DNA of 64,000 nucleotides from Limnohabitans sp. WS1 (GTDB taxonomy: Bacteria > Pseudomonadota > Gammaproteobacteria > Burkholderiales > Burkholderiaceae_C), in contig NZ_NERU01000009.1 of assembly GCF_003063265.1 (NCBI RefSeq), forward strand, positions 62,001 through 126,000. The letters run 5' to 3'. The notes under the pieces are model-generated. The model worked only from the letters and a program-made list of their open reading frames with translations. It was not told the origin of the DNA and made no database searches. Positions 61,760 to 64,000 of this stretch are shown here, in pieces. Numbering within the stretch: the first letter of the stretch is position 1; the number at the start of each line of letters is the position of its first letter. A program made the position numbers and the translations under genes.

Positions 61760-62695
61760 ATGAGCAAACCGACCACAGGTGACTTCACCAAAACAGCAGG
61801 CTGGATGGACTGGTACACCGGACCGTCCCAACCTCGATTCCAACTGCCCGCAGGTGCGGTGGATGCGCACTGCCATGTGTTTGGCCCCGGCGCTGAATTC
61901 CCCTACGCACCTGAGCGAAAGTACACGCCTTGCGACGCGTCCAAGCACCAGCTGTACGCGTTGCGTGACCACTTGGGCTTTGCCCGCAATGTGGTGGTGC
62001 AGGCCACCTGCCACGGCGCCGACAACCGCGCCATGGTGGATGCTCTGGTCAATTCACAGGGAATGGCGCGTGGCGTGGCCACCGTCAAACGCAGCGTGAC
62101 CGACGAAGAAATCCAGGCCATGCACGACGCGGGTGTGCGCGGCGTGCGTTTTAACTTCGTCAAGCGGCTGGTGGACTTCACGCCCAAGGACGAGCTGATG
62201 GAGATTGCGGGTCGCATCCAAAAGTGGGGTTGGCATGTGGTCATCTATTTCGAGGCGGTGGACCTGCCCGAGCTGTGGGACTTTTTCACCGCGCTGCCGA
62301 CCACCGTGGTGGTGGACCACATGGGCCGCCCCGATGTGTCGCTGCCCGTGGACGGCCCGCAGTTTGCGCTGTTCCAGAAGTTCATGCGCGAGCACAGCAA
62401 TGTGTGGAGCAAGGTGTCGTGCCCCGAGCGTTTGTCGGTCACCGGCCCCAAGGCTTTGAACGGCGAGCAAATCGCGTATCAAGACGTGATCCCCTTTGCC
62501 CAACGCATCGTGGAGGAGTTTCCGGACCGCGTGCTCTGGGGCACCGACTGGCCGCACCCCAACCTGAAAGACCACATGCCCGACGACGGCTTGTTGGTGG
62601 ATTTCATCCCCCACATCGCGCCTACCGCCGAGCTGCAGCGCAAGCTGCTGGTCGACAACCCGATGCGCCTTTACTGGCCTGAAGAGCAGGCATAA
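61760..62695 (+). CDS. ligI: 2-pyrone-4,6-dicarboxylate hydrolase LigI
   Basis: Amidohydrolase-superfamily enzyme of 311 residues that opens 2-pyrone-4,6-dicarboxylate to 4-oxalomesaconate. The metal motif is His37-x-His39 (VDAHCHVFGP), and the catalytic Asp lies in LWGTDWPHPN. KRLVDFTPKDEL and DHMGRPDV follow LigI sequences. It starts 19 bases after the repeat array. Its product is the substrate of LigJ after tautomerisation. Confidence 0.93.
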   Translation: MSKPTTGDFTKTAGWMDWYTGPSQPRFQLPAGAVDAHCHVFGPGAEFPYAPERKYTPCDASKHQLYALRDHLGFARNVVVQATCHGADNRAMVDALVNSQGMARGVATVKRSVTDEEIQAMHDAGVRGVRFNFVKRLVDFTPKDELMEIAGRIQKWGWHVVIYFEAVDLPELWDFFTALPTTVVVDHMGRPDVSLPVDGPQFALFQKFMREHSNVWSKVSCPERLSVTGPKALNGEQIAYQDVIPFAQRIVEEFPDRVLWGTDWPHPNLKDHMPDDGLLVDFIPHIAPTAELQRKLLVDNPMRLYWPEEQA

Positions 62696-62701
62696 ACGTC
62701 C

Positions 62702-62780
62702 TTGTAGGAGCTCACCCCGTGGGCGATAGGGCCCTGGAGGGTCCACAAGCCATCGCTCACAGGGGTGGGCTCCTGCAGCA
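62702..62780. repeat. REP-like palindrome between ligI and ligA
   Basis: Inverted copies beginning TTGTAGGAGCTCACCCCGTG and, on the other strand, TTGCTGCAGGAGCCCACCCC, each leading into GCGAT/GGCGAT. It is a diverged member of the GTAGGAGC family, starting six bases after the ligI stop and ending 26 bases before ligA. Confidence 0.8.
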
Positions 62781-62806
62781 ATCACCATGAAACCCAAAGG
62801 TTCAAT

Positions 62807-64000
<1,194 letters not shown>

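Noticed and set aside
61171..61763. Several overlapping ORFs of 60-105 codons across the tandem array on both strands
   Set aside because: They repeat the same peptide in shifting frames because the unit is 85 bp; the frame does not persist from unit to unit, and no ribosome sites are present.

Overview
The window reads as a chromosomal segment of a purple, aerobic anoxygenic phototroph of the Betaproteobacteria, most likely Comamonadaceae (Limnohabitans/Rhodoferax-like). This is inferred from gene content and order: an oxygen-dependent AcsF cyclase with no bchE in view, a HiPIP electron carrier, a protocatechuate 4,5-cleavage (lig/pmd) operon, and GC-rich DNA with many 4-bp ATGA overlaps. 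I found no rRNA, tRNA, CRISPR array, insertion sequence or prophage.

Bases 1-30300 are half of a photosynthesis gene cluster. A leftward operon runs bchF-bchN-bchB-bchH-bchL-bchM-lhaA-puhA-puhB-puhC-acsF-puhE-crtI, the last cut by the window edge. Its promoter carries two TGT-N12-ACA (PpsR/CrtJ) boxes over the -35 and -10. Divergently lie the regulators ppaA/aerR and ppsR, then bchG, a PucC-family gene and bchP, also preceded by a box pair. After a short stretch of small ORFs, a membrane-anchored hydrolase and a K+/H+ antiporter comes a second leftward group: nnrU-like, bciB, bchI, bchD, bchO. It has boxes before nnrU and before bchI. pufBALMC, bchCXYZ and the other crt genes must lie outside.

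Bases 30400-41400 hold a HiPIP gene with a clear terminator, a full ccmABCDEFGHI operon with its own PpsR-type box, a small metal-binding/DUF4395 pair facing a Crp-family regulator across a palindrome, and hemE. These fit heme and electron-transfer support for photosynthesis and respiration.

Bases 41490-50155 hold a chromate transporter with a small partner, then a GntR-FCD regulator, a branched-chain-type ABC importer (livJHMGF), a VanA-like Rieske demethylase and a stand-alone 2Fe-2S ferredoxin. This looks like an uptake and O-demethylation unit for a methoxylated aromatic acid such as vanillate. Bases 50315-56107 are a surface-polysaccharide cluster: a GT4/sugar-transferase fusion, two more glycosyltransferases and a flippase. 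An AEC transporter and a HepT/MntA toxin-antitoxin pair follow.

Bases 58122-64000 hold a LysR regulator divergent from ligJ-ligK-ligI-ligA-ligB (ligB cut by the edge), the 4,5-cleavage route for protocatechuate, which is the product of vanillate demethylation. Every gap in this operon, including the leader, holds a palindromic repeat; one gap is expanded to a seven-copy, 85-bp tandem array. The most notable signals are these repeats, the PpsR-type box before ccmA, a HepT toxin lacking its motif tyrosine, and the detached ferredoxin domain next to vanA.
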